Shown here: positions 7,459-15,672 of the stretch, piece by piece
Numbering within the stretch: the stretch's first letter is position 1
Layout: the number at the start of each line of letters is the position of its first letter
Assembly (NCBI GenBank): GCA_002304505.1
Contig: NCEH01000069.1
Location: forward strand, 1 to 33,668
DNA from: Rhizobiales bacterium 32-66-11
GTDB taxonomy: Bacteria; Pseudomonadota; Alphaproteobacteria; Rhizobiales; Xanthobacteraceae
DNA length: 33,668 nucleotides
Reading direction: 5' to 3'
Translations under genes and position numbers: made by a program
Notes under the pieces: model-generated
Told to the model about the DNA's origin: nothing
Databases searched by the model: none
What the model saw: only the letters and a program-made list of their open reading frames with translations

Positions 7459-8766
7459 TTAGGCGCCGCTGGGCACCACGCGCTCCAGAGGCCGCTCGCG
7501 GATCGGCAGGTTGATCACCGCCGACGCAAAGGAAAGCGCCACCGAGAGCCACCACACCACGTCATAGGACCCGAACGCCTCATAAAGCACGCCGCCCAGA
7601 TATACACCCAGGAAGCCGCCCACCTGATGGCTGAAGAAGGCGAAGCCATAGAGCATGGCCATGTAGCGCGTTCCGAACATCAGCATCACCAGCCCGGACG
7701 TGGGCGGAACGGTGGAGAGCCACAGCAGGCCGATTGTCGCGCCGAACAACAGGCAGGTGAGCGGCGTGATGGGAAAAAGAATGAAGGCGGCGATGGCGAC
7801 GCCGCGGGCCGCATAGATCGCCGCCAGGAGATATTTGCGGGAAAAGCGATTCGAAAGCGCGCCCGCGCTCAGCGAACCGACCACGTTGAACAGGCCGATG
7901 AGCGCCAGGGTGGAGGCCCCGACCCCGGCGGTGATGCCATTGTCCGCCAGATAGGCCGGCATATGAACGGTGACGAAGGCGAGCTGGAAGCCGCAGGTGA
8001 AGAAGCCCAGCACCAGCAGCACATAGCTGGGATGGCCGAAGGCCTCGCCGAGCGCGCCGCGAATGGATTGGCGCGGGGCGGCCACCGGCCCGCCCCGGTC
8101 CACCTCGGTGCCGCGGGTCGAAAGCGCGAACGCGAGCGGCACCACGAGCAGAATCACCGCGGCAAAGACGATCAGGGTTTCCTGCCAGCCCACCTGGGAG
8201 ATCAGGCCGGTGGCGAGCGGGGGAAACAGGAATTGGCCGAACGAGCCCGCCGCGGTGCCGGCGCCGAAGCCGAGCGAGCGCCAGCGCTCCGGCAGCAGCT
8301 TGCCGAAAGCCGCGAGAACGAGATTGAACGAACAGGCCGAAAGACCGAAGCCCACCAGCACGCCGGCGCTGAGATTGAGCAGGCCCGGCGTGATCGCGAC
8401 CGACATCAGGGCGAGGCCCGCCGCATAGACCAGCGCGCCCGCGCACATCACCCGCACGATGCCGAACCGGTCCGCGATCGCCCCGGCGAACGGCGAGCCG
8501 AGGCCCCACAACAGGTTCTGCAAGGCCAGCGCGAAGCCAAACACGTCGCGGCCCCAGCCGAACTGGTTCGACATGGGCAGCAGGAAAAACCCGGAGGAGG
8601 CCCGCGGCCCGAATGAAATCAGCGCGATGAGGCATCCGGCGCACAACACCAGGAGCACCGGCACCGCCGCGCCGCCCTTCTGCGGGAAGCCCGGTGTCTG
8701 GGCTGCGCGCGCTTGGGCATCGGCGGGGGCATGCGCCGGAGGGCGGGGTTCCATGGAAGAGCGCAT
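7459..8766 (-). CDS. MFS transporter (12 transmembrane segments)
   Basis: A 435-residue protein with a hydrophilic N-terminal tail of about 30 residues followed by 12 hydrophobic segments in two halves separated by a central loop near residue 220. The motif following the second helix, GAIADRFGIVRVM, is the classic MFS loop signature, and GALSNRFSRKYLL is its equivalent in the second half. Overall it resembles the monocarboxylate/oxalate-formate antiporter-like branch, but the substrate cannot be read from the sequence. An AGGTGA 8 bases before the ATG at 8766 supports that start over the ATG four codons inside. It probably stands alone: 166 bases separate it from the small exported protein downstream, and the LTXXQ gene upstream ends in its own terminator. 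Confidence 0.9.
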   Translation of the reverse strand: MRSSMEPRPPAHAPADAQARAAQTPGFPQKGGAAVPVLLVLCAGCLIALISFGPRASSGFFLLPMSNQFGWGRDVFGFALALQNLLWGLGSPFAGAIADRFGIVRVMCAGALVYAAGLALMSVAITPGLLNLSAGVLVGFGLSACSFNLVLAAFGKLLPERWRSLGFGAGTAAGSFGQFLFPPLATGLISQVGWQETLIVFAAVILLVVPLAFALSTRGTEVDRGGPVAAPRQSIRGALGEAFGHPSYVLLVLGFFTCGFQLAFVTVHMPAYLADNGITAGVGASTLALIGLFNVVGSLSAGALSNRFSRKYLLAAIYAARGVAIAAFILFPITPLTCLLFGATIGLLWLSTVPPTSGLVMLMFGTRYMAMLYGFAFFSHQVGGFLGVYLGGVLYEAFGSYDVVWWLSVALSFASAVINLPIRERPLERVVPSGA

Positions 8767-9056
8767 TGCCGGTCACCTGCGGGCGTGGAGCGGATTTTCC
8801 CAGACCCGGGAATTTCAGGAGCGGAGAGGCCCAGGCGGCGCGCCGACACCGCACGCACCGCCAGGGAACTCCCATCTTCCGATTAGCGCAGACTATGACC
8901 GAGCGGAACCAACGAAAAATCAATCTTCTTCACATCGTCCATGCGTGGCGTTCATGAGTGAGGCATGGGTTCGAACTCGTGAACCAATGAAGACCGAGGC
9001 ATCTGCAGCCACCGTCATTGACCGAACAGGACCCGACCGGCGCGAGCCCGCGGCGG
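8767..9056. other. Intergenic region without recognised gene
   Basis: About 290 bases lie between the MFS start and the terminator at 9057-9090. They must hold the leftward MFS promoter. I see no conserved ORF, no convincing promoter boxes and no tRNA. A tRNA T-loop-like string near 8968 was checked and dismissed. Confidence 0.5.
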
Positions 9057-9090
9057 GCAAAAGCAAAACGCCAGCCTTCCGGCTGGCGTT
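9057..9090 (-). terminator. Rho-independent terminator of the LTXXQ gene
   Basis: A perfect 10-bp stem (9067-9076 with 9081-9090, loop TTCC) is followed on the minus strand by GTTTTGCTTTTGC. It lies about 80 bases beyond the stop codon of the leftward LTXXQ-protein gene. Confidence 0.85.
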
Positions 9091-9171
9091 AGAGTTCGCG
9101 TGTCTTGCTTCGGCTTGGTTCGGCGCGGGGCACCGGCCGCGAGGTCGCTCACCGCCGCGCCGGCCGCATGG

Positions 9172-9738
9172 TCAGCCGCGCTGATGCGGGCGGCCCTCAT
9201 GCATCTTGTGGCCCGGGCCACGCGGCATTTCCTGGCGCACCAGGATCTGGAGCCGGCGCTTCTGGCCTTCGTCAAGGGTCTTGTAGAGCGGATCGGCGGC
9301 ATCGGCGATCTTCACCAGGTCGGCCGCGCGGGCATTGAGCCCCTTGGCCGCATCGCGCAGACGCTCGATCGCGTCCGGCTTGGTGCCCTGCTTGCGCTCG
9401 GCCTGGAAGGCGGCGAACCGGGCGGCGCGCTCCTTGGCGACGTCGCGCAGGGTGGTTTCCACCGCCGGCCACAATTTCTCCTGCTCCGGGGTCAGCTTCA
9501 GGCCGGTCTTGATGGCGGCGATGCGGGCGTCGGTCAGCGCAGCGCGGTCGGCCGGGTTCGGACGCCAGCCGCCACGATCTTCCGAGCCGGGCGCCTGACC
9601 CTTGCCCGCCGGCGCGGCCTGGGCGGGGGTCGCCTGGGTCGCAGGCGCGGCGCTCTGCGCGGACGCGCCGGTCGCGAAACCGGCAAGCGAGCTGGCGAGA
9701 ACGGCGGCAGTGGCAGCGGCGATAATCGAGGTCTTCAT
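9172..9738 (-). CDS. Spy/CpxP-like periplasmic protein with LTXXQ motif
   Basis: A 188-residue protein with an N-terminal signal peptide (MKTSIIAAATAAVLASSLAG, cleaved near ASA|QS), then an Ala/Pro/Gln-rich linker, then a helical domain with the signature LTPEQEKLWPAVE. This LTXXQ motif marks the Spy/CpxP family of periplasmic stress proteins and chaperones. The basic, Arg-rich helices after it and the short His/Arg-rich tail (residues about 175-188, PGHKMHEGRPHQRG) fit. A strong AGGAGG 6 bases before the ATG at 9738 fixes the start; the open frame upstream of it to 9981 is not coding. A pair of direct repeats 50-72 bases upstream may be the regulator site. Metal binding by the tail is possible but unproven. 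Confidence 0.88.
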   Translation of the reverse strand: MKTSIIAAATAAVLASSLAGFATGASAQSAAPATQATPAQAAPAGKGQAPGSEDRGGWRPNPADRAALTDARIAAIKTGLKLTPEQEKLWPAVETTLRDVAKERAARFAAFQAERKQGTKPDAIERLRDAAKGLNARAADLVKIADAADPLYKTLDEGQKRRLQILVRQEMPRGPGHKMHEGRPHQRG

Positions 9739-9787
9739 GTCATCCTCCTGGGATGACCCGACTTTTAAATTCGCAGCGTTATTTCGC

Positions 9788-9810
9788 AACTTAAACTTCG
9801 GTAACTTAAA
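9788..9810 (-). promoter_or_regulatory. Direct repeat AACTTAAA-N7-AACTTAAA upstream of the LTXXQ gene
   Basis: Two identical 8-bp copies (9788-9795 and 9803-9810) are spaced 15 bp start to start, in an AT-rich patch 50-72 bases before the start codon at 9738. Tandem direct repeats at about 11-15 bp are typical of OmpR/CpxR-type response-regulator sites, and in enterobacteria spy and cpxP are activated by CpxR. The link here is inference from position and spacing. Confidence 0.45.
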
Positions 9811-9887
9811 TATAGCTCTGCTTAAGACGTTACTGAATACATGTTCATCAACATTACACTTTGGAAAGGCGCGGTGGTGATGCGTGG

Positions 9888-10808
9888 TCAGATTCCAGGC
9901 TGCGCGCCCACGAGCTGGCGCAGGTCGCGCTGGGCCACTTCGGTGTCGCCGGCGAGATAGCCCCGGCTTTCCATCTGGCACTGCCAGGCGCCGGGTTCGC
10001 CGGAAATGCGATAGAGATTATAACGGCCAGGCCCCCGCCCGTCCTGCGGCCCGGCGGACGCGGAGGGAACGCCCACCACCGGCACCGGCCCGTCCACGCT
10101 CTCGATCATGCCGAGCGAGGCGCGATGATCATGGCCATGGAGCACGAGTTCGGCGCCCACCTCCGCCACCACCCGCCGGAACGCCGCCGCATCGCGCAGA
10201 TCGCGGTGATAATGGCGCTCGCCCACCGGCGGATGATGGATCATCACCACCCGGAACAGGCCTTCTTTCTTCAACGATATCAAGATTTCGCGCAGGCGTT
10301 GCAACTGCGCCTCGCCGACTTCCCCGCTGGCCAGGAACACCGCCGTGGGAATGGCGGTGGAGACGCCCACCAGCGCCACCGGCCCGCGCCGGCGCACATA
10401 GGGAAACGAACCCACATCCAGCGGCGTATCCGGGCAGGATTCGTCGCCTGCCAGGAAAGGCGCCCATCTTTCAAGATGATAGCTCAAGGCGGAGCGGACA
10501 TAGGCATCATGGTTGCCGGGAATGACCGAGACATCCTGCGGGGTTCCGAGCGAAGCCAGGAAGGTTGCGCCGGTGTCGAATTCCGTCGGCAGGCTGAGAT
10601 TCACCAGGTCCCCGGTCACGGCGATATGATCCGGGGCCTGGAGCTTGAGGTCGTCCATGAGTGCGGCGAGGGTCGTCGCGCCGAAGTTCCGACGCCGCGC
10701 GCCGATCCAATTCATGAGGCCGAAAAAACGCTTGCCCAGGATTTCGGAGAGCCGCGCCTCGGGAATGGGGCCAAGGTGCGGGTCGGAGAGATGGGCGAGC
10801 ACGAACAT
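9888..10808 (-). CDS. Calcineurin-like metallophosphoesterase
   Basis: A 306-residue protein with the complete dinuclear metal site of the calcineurin-like phosphoesterase fold. Motif I, DPHLG, is near residues 9-13; GDLVN near 66-70; GNHD near 98-101; HHPP in the second half; and HGHDHR further on. No signal peptide is visible, so it is probably cytoplasmic. The overall layout is close to the 3',5'-cAMP phosphodiesterase CpdA and related enzymes, but the substrate cannot be decided. Start: GGAAGGA lies about 10 bases before the ATG at 10808. It follows the homoserine-dehydrogenase-like gene on the same strand by about 97 bases, with a strong hairpin between, so it may be transcribed separately. 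Confidence 0.92.
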   Translation of the reverse strand: MFVLAHLSDPHLGPIPEARLSEILGKRFFGLMNWIGARRRNFGATTLAALMDDLKLQAPDHIAVTGDLVNLSLPTEFDTGATFLASLGTPQDVSVIPGNHDAYVRSALSYHLERWAPFLAGDESCPDTPLDVGSFPYVRRRGPVALVGVSTAIPTAVFLASGEVGEAQLQRLREILISLKKEGLFRVVMIHHPPVGERHYHRDLRDAAAFRRVVAEVGAELVLHGHDHRASLGMIESVDGPVPVVGVPSASAGPQDGRGPGRYNLYRISGEPGAWQCQMESRGYLAGDTEVAQRDLRQLVGAQPGI

Positions 10809-10858
10809 TGCGGGCGGTCCTTCCGATCCTTGCGGCGCCCTGCTTAAACCATCGTTCG

Positions 10859-10887
10859 CGCCGGCGCGAGCAGGACTCGCGCCGGCG
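10859..10887 (-). terminator. Strong 12-bp hairpin between two leftward genes
   Basis: Bases 10859-10870 pair perfectly with 10876-10887 (loop of 5), all GC-rich. On the minus strand only a short GGTTTAAG follows, so termination would be weak. It lies 19 bases after the stop of the dehydrogenase-like gene. Confidence 0.5.
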
Positions 10888-10905
10888 CCGGAAAGTTCCG
10901 TAAAT

Positions 10906-12273
10906 TCAGGCCGGAAGCGGCTCCGCGGTGGCGAAGTCCGCCTCCATCTGGCGGCGGAAGCGCACCGTGTCGCTGTCGGCGATCTCCACGTCCGCCCAGC
11001 GCACCGCGCGCCCTTGCGGAACGTCGTGCTTGAGCTTCACATGATGGGCAAGGCCGATCGGCAGCACGCCGTCGCGCAGCGAATCCTGCGCCCGCAGGAT
11101 CCGCCCGTAGACCGTATAGCCGCCCTCCCCGTCGAGCATTTCGCCCGCCTTCAGGTCGCGCTTGGCGGTGGCCGCCACATCCGAGAAGAAGCCGATGGCG
11201 CTGCCGGTCGCCTCGTGCCGCAAGGCGGCCGCCGCCACCGAGACGCCGAGCTCCATGCCGATGAGATGGAACGGACGGTAAAGCGCAGTATAGCGGCCGG
11301 AGGGATCGGTGATCATCCCGTATTCCTTGAAGCAACGCCGCGAATAATCTCCGCGCTGGGAGGGGTCCGCCTCCAGCACCACATAGACGCCCCAGCGCAG
11401 GTCGCGGAACACGGGCCGCCCGTCAGTCTCCAGCGAGGAGACCACTTCCACCATGCCCGCCTCCTCCAGAATGCCCCCGTCCGTGCGCGGGCACAGGATG
11501 CGCGGCAGGTCGTCGACGCCGCAGGGCGGGAACAGCAGGCCGTCGCGCGGCGCCTTCAATCCCGTCATGTTGGAGATCGCGGCCATCTCGATGGCGGATT
11601 TCGTGCCGTCCACGAACGAGTTGAACATCTGCGGGTTCATTCCGCCGGCCTGCGCCATCTCCTCGGAAATGGCGAGGTTCTTCCACACCGTCTGCGGGGT
11701 GGATTGGTGGAAGATCGGCAGATGGCGCGTGCCCTTGCCCGCCGCCACCACCCGGAAGCCGCAGGTCTGCGCCCAGTCCACCATCTCGCAGACCAGGGCC
11801 GGCTGGTCGCCATAAGCGGCGGCATAGACCACCCCCGCCGCATCGGCGCGGCGCGCCAGCAGCGGACCGGCGAGGACATCCGCCTCCACCGTCACCATCA
11901 CCACATGGCGGCCGTGCTCGATGGCGGCGAGCGCGTGGCGGATGCCGGCGGAAGGGCTGCCGGTGGCGTCCACGATCACTTCCAGCCCGTCGGCGGCGAT
12001 CAGCGCATCCGCGTCTTCGGTGATCACCGTGCCGCCGGTGCGGCGGGCGGTATCGAAGTCGGTGGCGACAGTGGCCTCCACGTCCCAGCCGGTCTGCGTC
12101 AAGGCCGCGCGGGCCCGGCTCGCCGACAGGTCGGCGATGCCGAGCAATTGCATGCCCGGCGTCGTGCGCACCTGCGCGAGAAACATCGAACCAAACTTGC
12201 CGGCGCCGATCAGGCCGACCCGCACGGGGCGGCCTTCGGCGGCACGGGCTTTGAGTTTGCGGGCAAGATTCAT
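10906..12273 (-). CDS. Homoserine-dehydrogenase-like NAD(P)-binding protein with C-terminal SAF domain
   Basis: A 455-residue protein. The N-terminus has a Rossmann fold with VGLIGAGKFG (residues 19-28), followed by a region like the NAD-binding domain of homoserine dehydrogenase (ADALIAADGLEVIVDATGSP, then HGRHVVMVTVEADVLAG). A conserved central block includes AAAYGDQPALVCEMVDWA and FVDGTKSAIEMAAISN. The last 90 residues (DLKAGEMLDGEGGYTVYGRI onward) form a SAF domain of the kind found in sialic acid synthases and flagellar FlgA-related proteins. This arrangement is known in oxidoreductases of sugar-acid catabolism, but the true substrate is unknown; it is not the amino-acid biosynthetic homoserine dehydrogenase. 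The ATG at 12273 with AGGAGG upstream is preferred over the upstream frame to 12393. It is divergent from a glycoside hydrolase gene. Confidence 0.88.
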   Translation of the reverse strand: MNLARKLKARAAEGRPVRVGLIGAGKFGSMFLAQVRTTPGMQLLGIADLSASRARAALTQTGWDVEATVATDFDTARRTGGTVITEDADALIAADGLEVIVDATGSPSAGIRHALAAIEHGRHVVMVTVEADVLAGPLLARRADAAGVVYAAAYGDQPALVCEMVDWAQTCGFRVVAAGKGTRHLPIFHQSTPQTVWKNLAISEEMAQAGGMNPQMFNSFVDGTKSAIEMAAISNMTGLKAPRDGLLFPPCGVDDLPRILCPRTDGGILEEAGMVEVVSSLETDGRPVFRDLRWGVYVVLEADPSQRGDYSRRCFKEYGMITDPSGRYTALYRPFHLIGMELGVSVAAAALRHEATGSAIGFFSDVAATAKRDLKAGEMLDGEGGYTVYGRILRAQDSLRDGVLPIGLAHHVKLKHDVPQGRAVRWADVEIADSDTVRFRRQMEADFATAEPLPA

Positions 12274-12435
12274 GGGGGGCGTCCTCCTGTTATTCGGCCC
12301 GGTGCGAGCCTTTGCCGTCTTGTCTGCCTCGCGCGCAGAGCGGCTCTTGCCACAATAAGGTGAGGTTGCTTCGCTTGTCTTCCTCTGCGTCATGGATCTT
12401 ATCTGCAGTCAGCGCCCGTTCCTCAGGAGTCGCCC

Positions 12436-13716
12436 GTGCGTCTTACCCTTGCGTCCGCCCTTTCGTTTCTGCTCGCGCTCGCGGGCGCGTCCCCGGTGAT
12501 GGCGAGCGGCGTCACCGTGCGGGGCACCGAGCTGCTGTTGGACGGCGTGCCTTTCGTGCCCAATGGCGCGGCCGGCGTGAAACGGCTCGCGGACCTCAAG
12601 GCGACCGGCGCGAACGTGGTGCGCACCTACGGCCAGGACCCCGGCGACATCCTCGACAGCGCCCAGCGCGCGGGGCTGAAGGTCATCGTCGGCTTCTGGC
12701 TGGAGCATCCCCGGCGCGGCTTCAATTATGGCGATCGCGCCGCGGCGGAGGGCCAGCTGGCCGAATTGCAGCGCATGGTCGAGCGCTATCGCACCCATCC
12801 GGCGCTGCTGCTCTGGGGCGTCGGCAATGAAGTGGAGACCGAACTGACCCCCGCCGAGGCGGAGCCGGTGTGGCCCGCCATCGAGCAGGCCGCGAAACTC
12901 GTCAAGACGCTGGACCCCGCCCATCCGGTGATGGCCGTTCTGGCCGACACCGGCACCGACAAGGTGGCGACCCTCAAGCGGCTCGCCCCCAGCATCGATG
13001 TGCTCGGCCTCAATGCCTATGGCGACAGCCTGCTCACCATCGTCGGCCGCGCCCGCACGCAGGGGTGGACCGGCCCCATCATCATCACCGAGCTCGGCGC
13101 GATCGGCCAATGGCAGGCCGGCAAGACCCCGTGGGGCGCCCCCATCGAACCCACCTCCACCGCCAAAGCGGACCAGGTGCGGCGGTATTTGACGGCGCTG
13201 AAGCAGAGCCATACCGGCGCCCTGCCGTTCTATTGGGGCCAGAAGCAGGAGGTGACGCCCACCTGGCACAGCCTGTTCGTGCCCTCCGGCGAATGGACCG
13301 AGACCGTGGAGGCCATGGCCGAATCCTGGGGTGGCCAGCCGCCCGCCGATCCGAAGGGCAAGCTGGACGGCAGCCTGCCGATCGGCATCAATCACGCGCC
13401 GCGTATCCTCTCGCTTCAATTGCGCGGACCAAACAGCTTCGATCGCGCGGGCGGCGTGCAGGTGGCGCTCGCCGCGACCGACCCCGATGGGGACCCGCTG
13501 AAGGTGGAATGGCAGATCATGGGCGAAACCGCCGTGCGCGGCGTCGGCGGCGATGCCGAGCCGGTGCCCCCGCTGTTTCCCGAGGGGCTGCACGATCCGA
13601 CGCTGACCAGCGTGCGGATCCAGGGGCTTGCCGCAGGACATTATCGCGTGTTCGTGACCTTGCGCGATGGGCGCGGCGCCGCCGCCACCGGAAATATTCC
13701 GTTCGAGGTCCGATAG
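12436..13716 (+). CDS. Exported glycoside hydrolase-like TIM-barrel protein with C-terminal beta domain
   Basis: A 426-residue protein starting at GTG 12436 (AGGAG 7 bases upstream) with a clear signal peptide (MRLTLASALSFLLALAGASP, cleaved after VMA). The mature part is a TIM barrel resembling the catalytic domain of glycoside hydrolase family 2 and its relatives. WGVGNEVE (near residue 131) would carry the acid/base Glu, and ITELGAIG (Glu near 219) the nucleophile. From about residue 315 there is a separate beta-rich module (VALAATDPDGDPLKVEW) like an Ig or cadherin-type domain. The usual N-terminal sugar-binding beta domain of GH2 is reduced to a short strand region. It probably acts in the periplasm or outside the cell; the sugar is unknown. 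The divergent dehydrogenase/SAF protein could process the released sugar, which is inference from position only. Confidence 0.85.
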   Translation: MRLTLASALSFLLALAGASPVMASGVTVRGTELLLDGVPFVPNGAAGVKRLADLKATGANVVRTYGQDPGDILDSAQRAGLKVIVGFWLEHPRRGFNYGDRAAAEGQLAELQRMVERYRTHPALLLWGVGNEVETELTPAEAEPVWPAIEQAAKLVKTLDPAHPVMAVLADTGTDKVATLKRLAPSIDVLGLNAYGDSLLTIVGRARTQGWTGPIIITELGAIGQWQAGKTPWGAPIEPTSTAKADQVRRYLTALKQSHTGALPFYWGQKQEVTPTWHSLFVPSGEWTETVEAMAESWGGQPPADPKGKLDGSLPIGINHAPRILSLQLRGPNSFDRAGGVQVALAATDPDGDPLKVEWQIMGETAVRGVGGDAEPVPPLFPEGLHDPTLTSVRIQGLAAGHYRVFVTLRDGRGAAATGNIPFEVR

Positions 13717-13964
13717 ATCGCCCATGCCGGCCGGCGGCGGTCGCAAGCGCGCGGCCCCCGGCGTGAGCTTGCGCGGCTCCGGGGCACAGCCCTGCGCGTG
13801 GCTTGCGCCCAGGCGCGGCGCGGGCTTAGGCTCGCCGGGTCAAAGCGCTATCCGGCCAACCGGTTCGACACGACGCCGAACGCCGCAACAAGGATAGCCG
13901 AGGCATAACGGACCACGTATCCAGGCGCGGTGTCTCGGTCTTTTCACGCATGGAGAACGCTCTC

Positions 13965-14474
13965 ATGGCCAAGATCAACAAGCTGTTGGTCGGCGAATCC
14001 CTCGTCGGCGACGGCAATGAAGTGGCGCATATCGACCTCATCATGGGCCCGCGCGGCTCCTCGGCCGAAACCGCCTTCGTCAACGCGCTGACCAACAATA
14101 AGGACGGCTTCACCACCCTGCTCGCGGTGGTGGAACCGAACCTGCTGGCCAAGCCCAATACGGTGCTGTTCAACAAAGTCACCATCAAGGACGCGCGCCA
14201 GGCGGTGCAGATGTTCGGCCCGGCCCAATATGCGGTGGCCAAGGCGGTGACCGATTCCGTCGAGGACGGCACCATCCCGGCCGAGGAAGCCGACGACATC
14301 TTCATCTGCGTCGGCGTGTTCATCCATTGGGAAGCCACCGACGACGCGAAGATCCAGCAATTCAACTACCAGGCCACCAAGGAAGCCATCGCCCGCGCGG
14401 TGAGCGGCGAGCCCAAGGCGGCGGACGTGGTGGCGAAGGCGAAGACCGCGCATCACCCTTTCGCGGCCTCCTAA
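13965..14474 (+). CDS. fae: Formaldehyde-activating enzyme Fae
   Basis: A 169-residue protein that matches the Fae family over its whole length: [31 protein letters not shown], the block [20 protein letters not shown] with [10 protein letters not shown], and a C-terminus with VGVFIHWEA and HPFAAS. The catalytic His of the NEVAH motif (residue 22) is present. Fae condenses formaldehyde with tetrahydromethanopterin to methylene-H4MPT in the cytoplasm and is the entry to the C1 oxidation route of methylotrophs. The usual Fae N-terminus (MAKI...) favours ATG 13965, with GGAGA upstream, over the in-frame ATG at 13950. No other H4MPT-pathway gene is nearby, so it is an isolated copy in this window. 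Confidence 0.96.
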   Translation: MAKINKLLVGESLVGDGNEVAHIDLIMGPRGSSAETAFVNALTNNKDGFTTLLAVVEPNLLAKPNTVLFNKVTIKDARQAVQMFGPAQYAVAKAVTDSVEDGTIPAEEADDIFICVGVFIHWEATDDAKIQQFNYQATKEAIARAVSGEPKAADVVAKAKTAHHPFAAS

Positions 14475-14493
14475 GAAGCCTGCCCCCTCAAGA

Positions 14494-14513
14494 CAGCCCG
14501 GTCCGCCGGGCTG
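14494..14513. terminator. GC-rich hairpin between convergent fae and csaA
   Basis: A perfect 8-bp stem (CAGCCCGG at 14494-14501 with 14506-14513, loop TCCG) lies in the 48-base gap between convergent stop codons. The T-tracts on both sides are poor, so efficiency is uncertain. Confidence 0.55.
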
Positions 14514-14522
14514 CTCGCCTCT

Positions 14523-14888
14523 TCAGAACAGGCGGCCGCCGTCCGGCACCACATGGCTCGGGCCGATCAGCACCACGGCGCCGTCGGGATCGGGAAAGCC
14601 GAGGGTCAGCACTTCGGACATGAAGGGGCCGATCTGGCGCGGAGGAAAATTCACCACCGCCGCCACCTGCCGGCCGATCAATTCCTCGGGCGTATAATAA
14701 ACCGTGATCTGCGCCGACGACTTCTTGATGCCGATCTGCGGCCCGAAGTCGATGCGCAGCTTGAGCGCCGGCTTGCGCGCCTCGGGGAAGGGTTCGGCGG
14801 CAATGATGGTGCCGACGCGGATGTCCACTTTCAGGAAATCGTCATAGCTGATTGGCGCTGTCCCGGTCGTCGTGTCGTCGCTCATCAT
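14523..14888 (-). CDS. csaA: CsaA-like tRNA-binding domain protein
   Basis: A 121-residue single-domain protein of the tRNA-binding (OB-fold) family. [20 protein letters not shown] near the N-terminus and the stretch [13 protein letters not shown] with SEVLTLG and a final GAVVLIGP are the hallmarks of CsaA, a small homodimeric protein with tRNA-binding and chaperone-like activity in Bacillus. Two adjacent ATG codons (14888 and 14885) are possible starts; GGAG lies 5 bases before the first. The ORF continues upstream but has no family similarity there. It is the last of a leftward group (ybjN-proC-tetR-csaA), 46 bases after the TetR gene, and is convergent with fae. Confidence 0.88.
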   Translation of the reverse strand: MMSDDTTTGTAPISYDDFLKVDIRVGTIIAAEPFPEARKPALKLRIDFGPQIGIKKSSAQITVYYTPEELIGRQVAAVVNFPPRQIGPFMSEVLTLGFPDPDGAVVLIGPSHVVPDGGRLF

Positions 14889-14934
14889 TCGCTCTCCCGT
14901 ACGCGCCGACTTAAGCGTGGGCGGGAAAGGCCGG

Positions 14935-15600
14935 TCAAGCGGTGCCGGCCGGCGCGTCCGGGGTCGGCGGCTCGACCGCCGAGCGCCGCCGCTTGCGCCA
15001 GGGCAGCGCGATGAAGGCGAGATCATCCAGCATATCCAGCATCTTCGCCCCGGTGCCCAATTCGCGGTCCAGCGCCGCCATGGTGCGGGCGAGACCGGGG
15101 TCCTCGTCCTTCAGCCAGGTGTCGAGGAGGCGCGCGAACAGCAGCGCGAGGCCATGGGCGCGCACGTCACCGGCTAGTCCCGTGGTATCGATGCCGGCGG
15201 CCGCCAGCATCCAATGCTGGGAGCGGGTGCCGATCTTCAGCAAATGCGCCGCCAGCAGCGGGTTGCGGCGGGCCGAAGCCAGGAGCGAGCGGACCGCATC
15301 GCGATGCGGTTCCAGTGCGTCGAGCCGCCGCATGAGCACTTCGAACAGGCGCTCCTGCGGGCTTTCCCCCTCGATCGGCCCGGACTGGTCCGCGCCGCTT
15401 TCCGCCAGCACATGGCGATCCGTGGCGCGGGCGAACGCCTCCAGCAGGTCATGGGTGGAAGCACACTCCACGCGCAGCTGCGAGAGCGGCACGCCCGCAT
15501 GCTCGGCCACGTCGCCGAGAGCGATGCGCTCGAAGGGACGATCCGCCAGGAGGTCGAGAAACGCCCGCAGGCACGCGTCCCGTGTGGTCTCGCAAGTCAT
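14935..15600 (-). CDS. TetR-family transcriptional regulator
   Basis: A 221-residue protein with an N-terminal TetR helix-turn-helix: [19 protein letters not shown] (helix 1), [19 protein letters not shown] (helix-turn-helix) and a following helix that ends in [14 protein letters not shown]. The rest is an all-helical ligand or dimer domain, with a basic tail (WRKRRRS). The C-terminal part is reminiscent of the COQ9-type TetR relatives of alphaproteobacteria. ATG 15600 with AAGGA about 8 bases upstream is the best start. It stands between proC (72 bases upstream) and csaA (46 bases downstream), probably in the same transcript. Target genes and ligand are unknown. Confidence 0.85.
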   Translation of the reverse strand: MTCETTRDACLRAFLDLLADRPFERIALGDVAEHAGVPLSQLRVECASTHDLLEAFARATDRHVLAESGADQSGPIEGESPQERLFEVLMRRLDALEPHRDAVRSLLASARRNPLLAAHLLKIGTRSQHWMLAAAGIDTTGLAGDVRAHGLALLFARLLDTWLKDEDPGLARTMAALDRELGTGAKMLDMLDDLAFIALPWRKRRRSAVEPPTPDAPAGTA

Positions 15601-15672
15601 GGCGTATTCCTTGAGGCCCCGCATCCAGGTGGCCCCTCCACCGGCGTGCGGCAAGGGGAGAGGAGCGCAGAA

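Noticed and set aside
7312..8616. Plus-strand ORF of 434 codons opposite the MFS gene.
   Set aside because: Arg/Gln/His-rich shadow of a GC-rich gene. The minus strand encodes a clear 12-helix transporter.
8960..8990. tRNA T-loop-like string GGGTTCGAACTC near 8968.
   Set aside because: The flanking bases do not form a 5-bp T-stem on either strand and no acceptor or anticodon arm can be drawn.
10645..12363. 572-codon plus-strand ORF opposite the dehydrogenase/SAF gene.
   Set aside because: His/Arg/Ala-rich shadow without similarity; the minus strand has a clear Rossmann fold and SAF domain.
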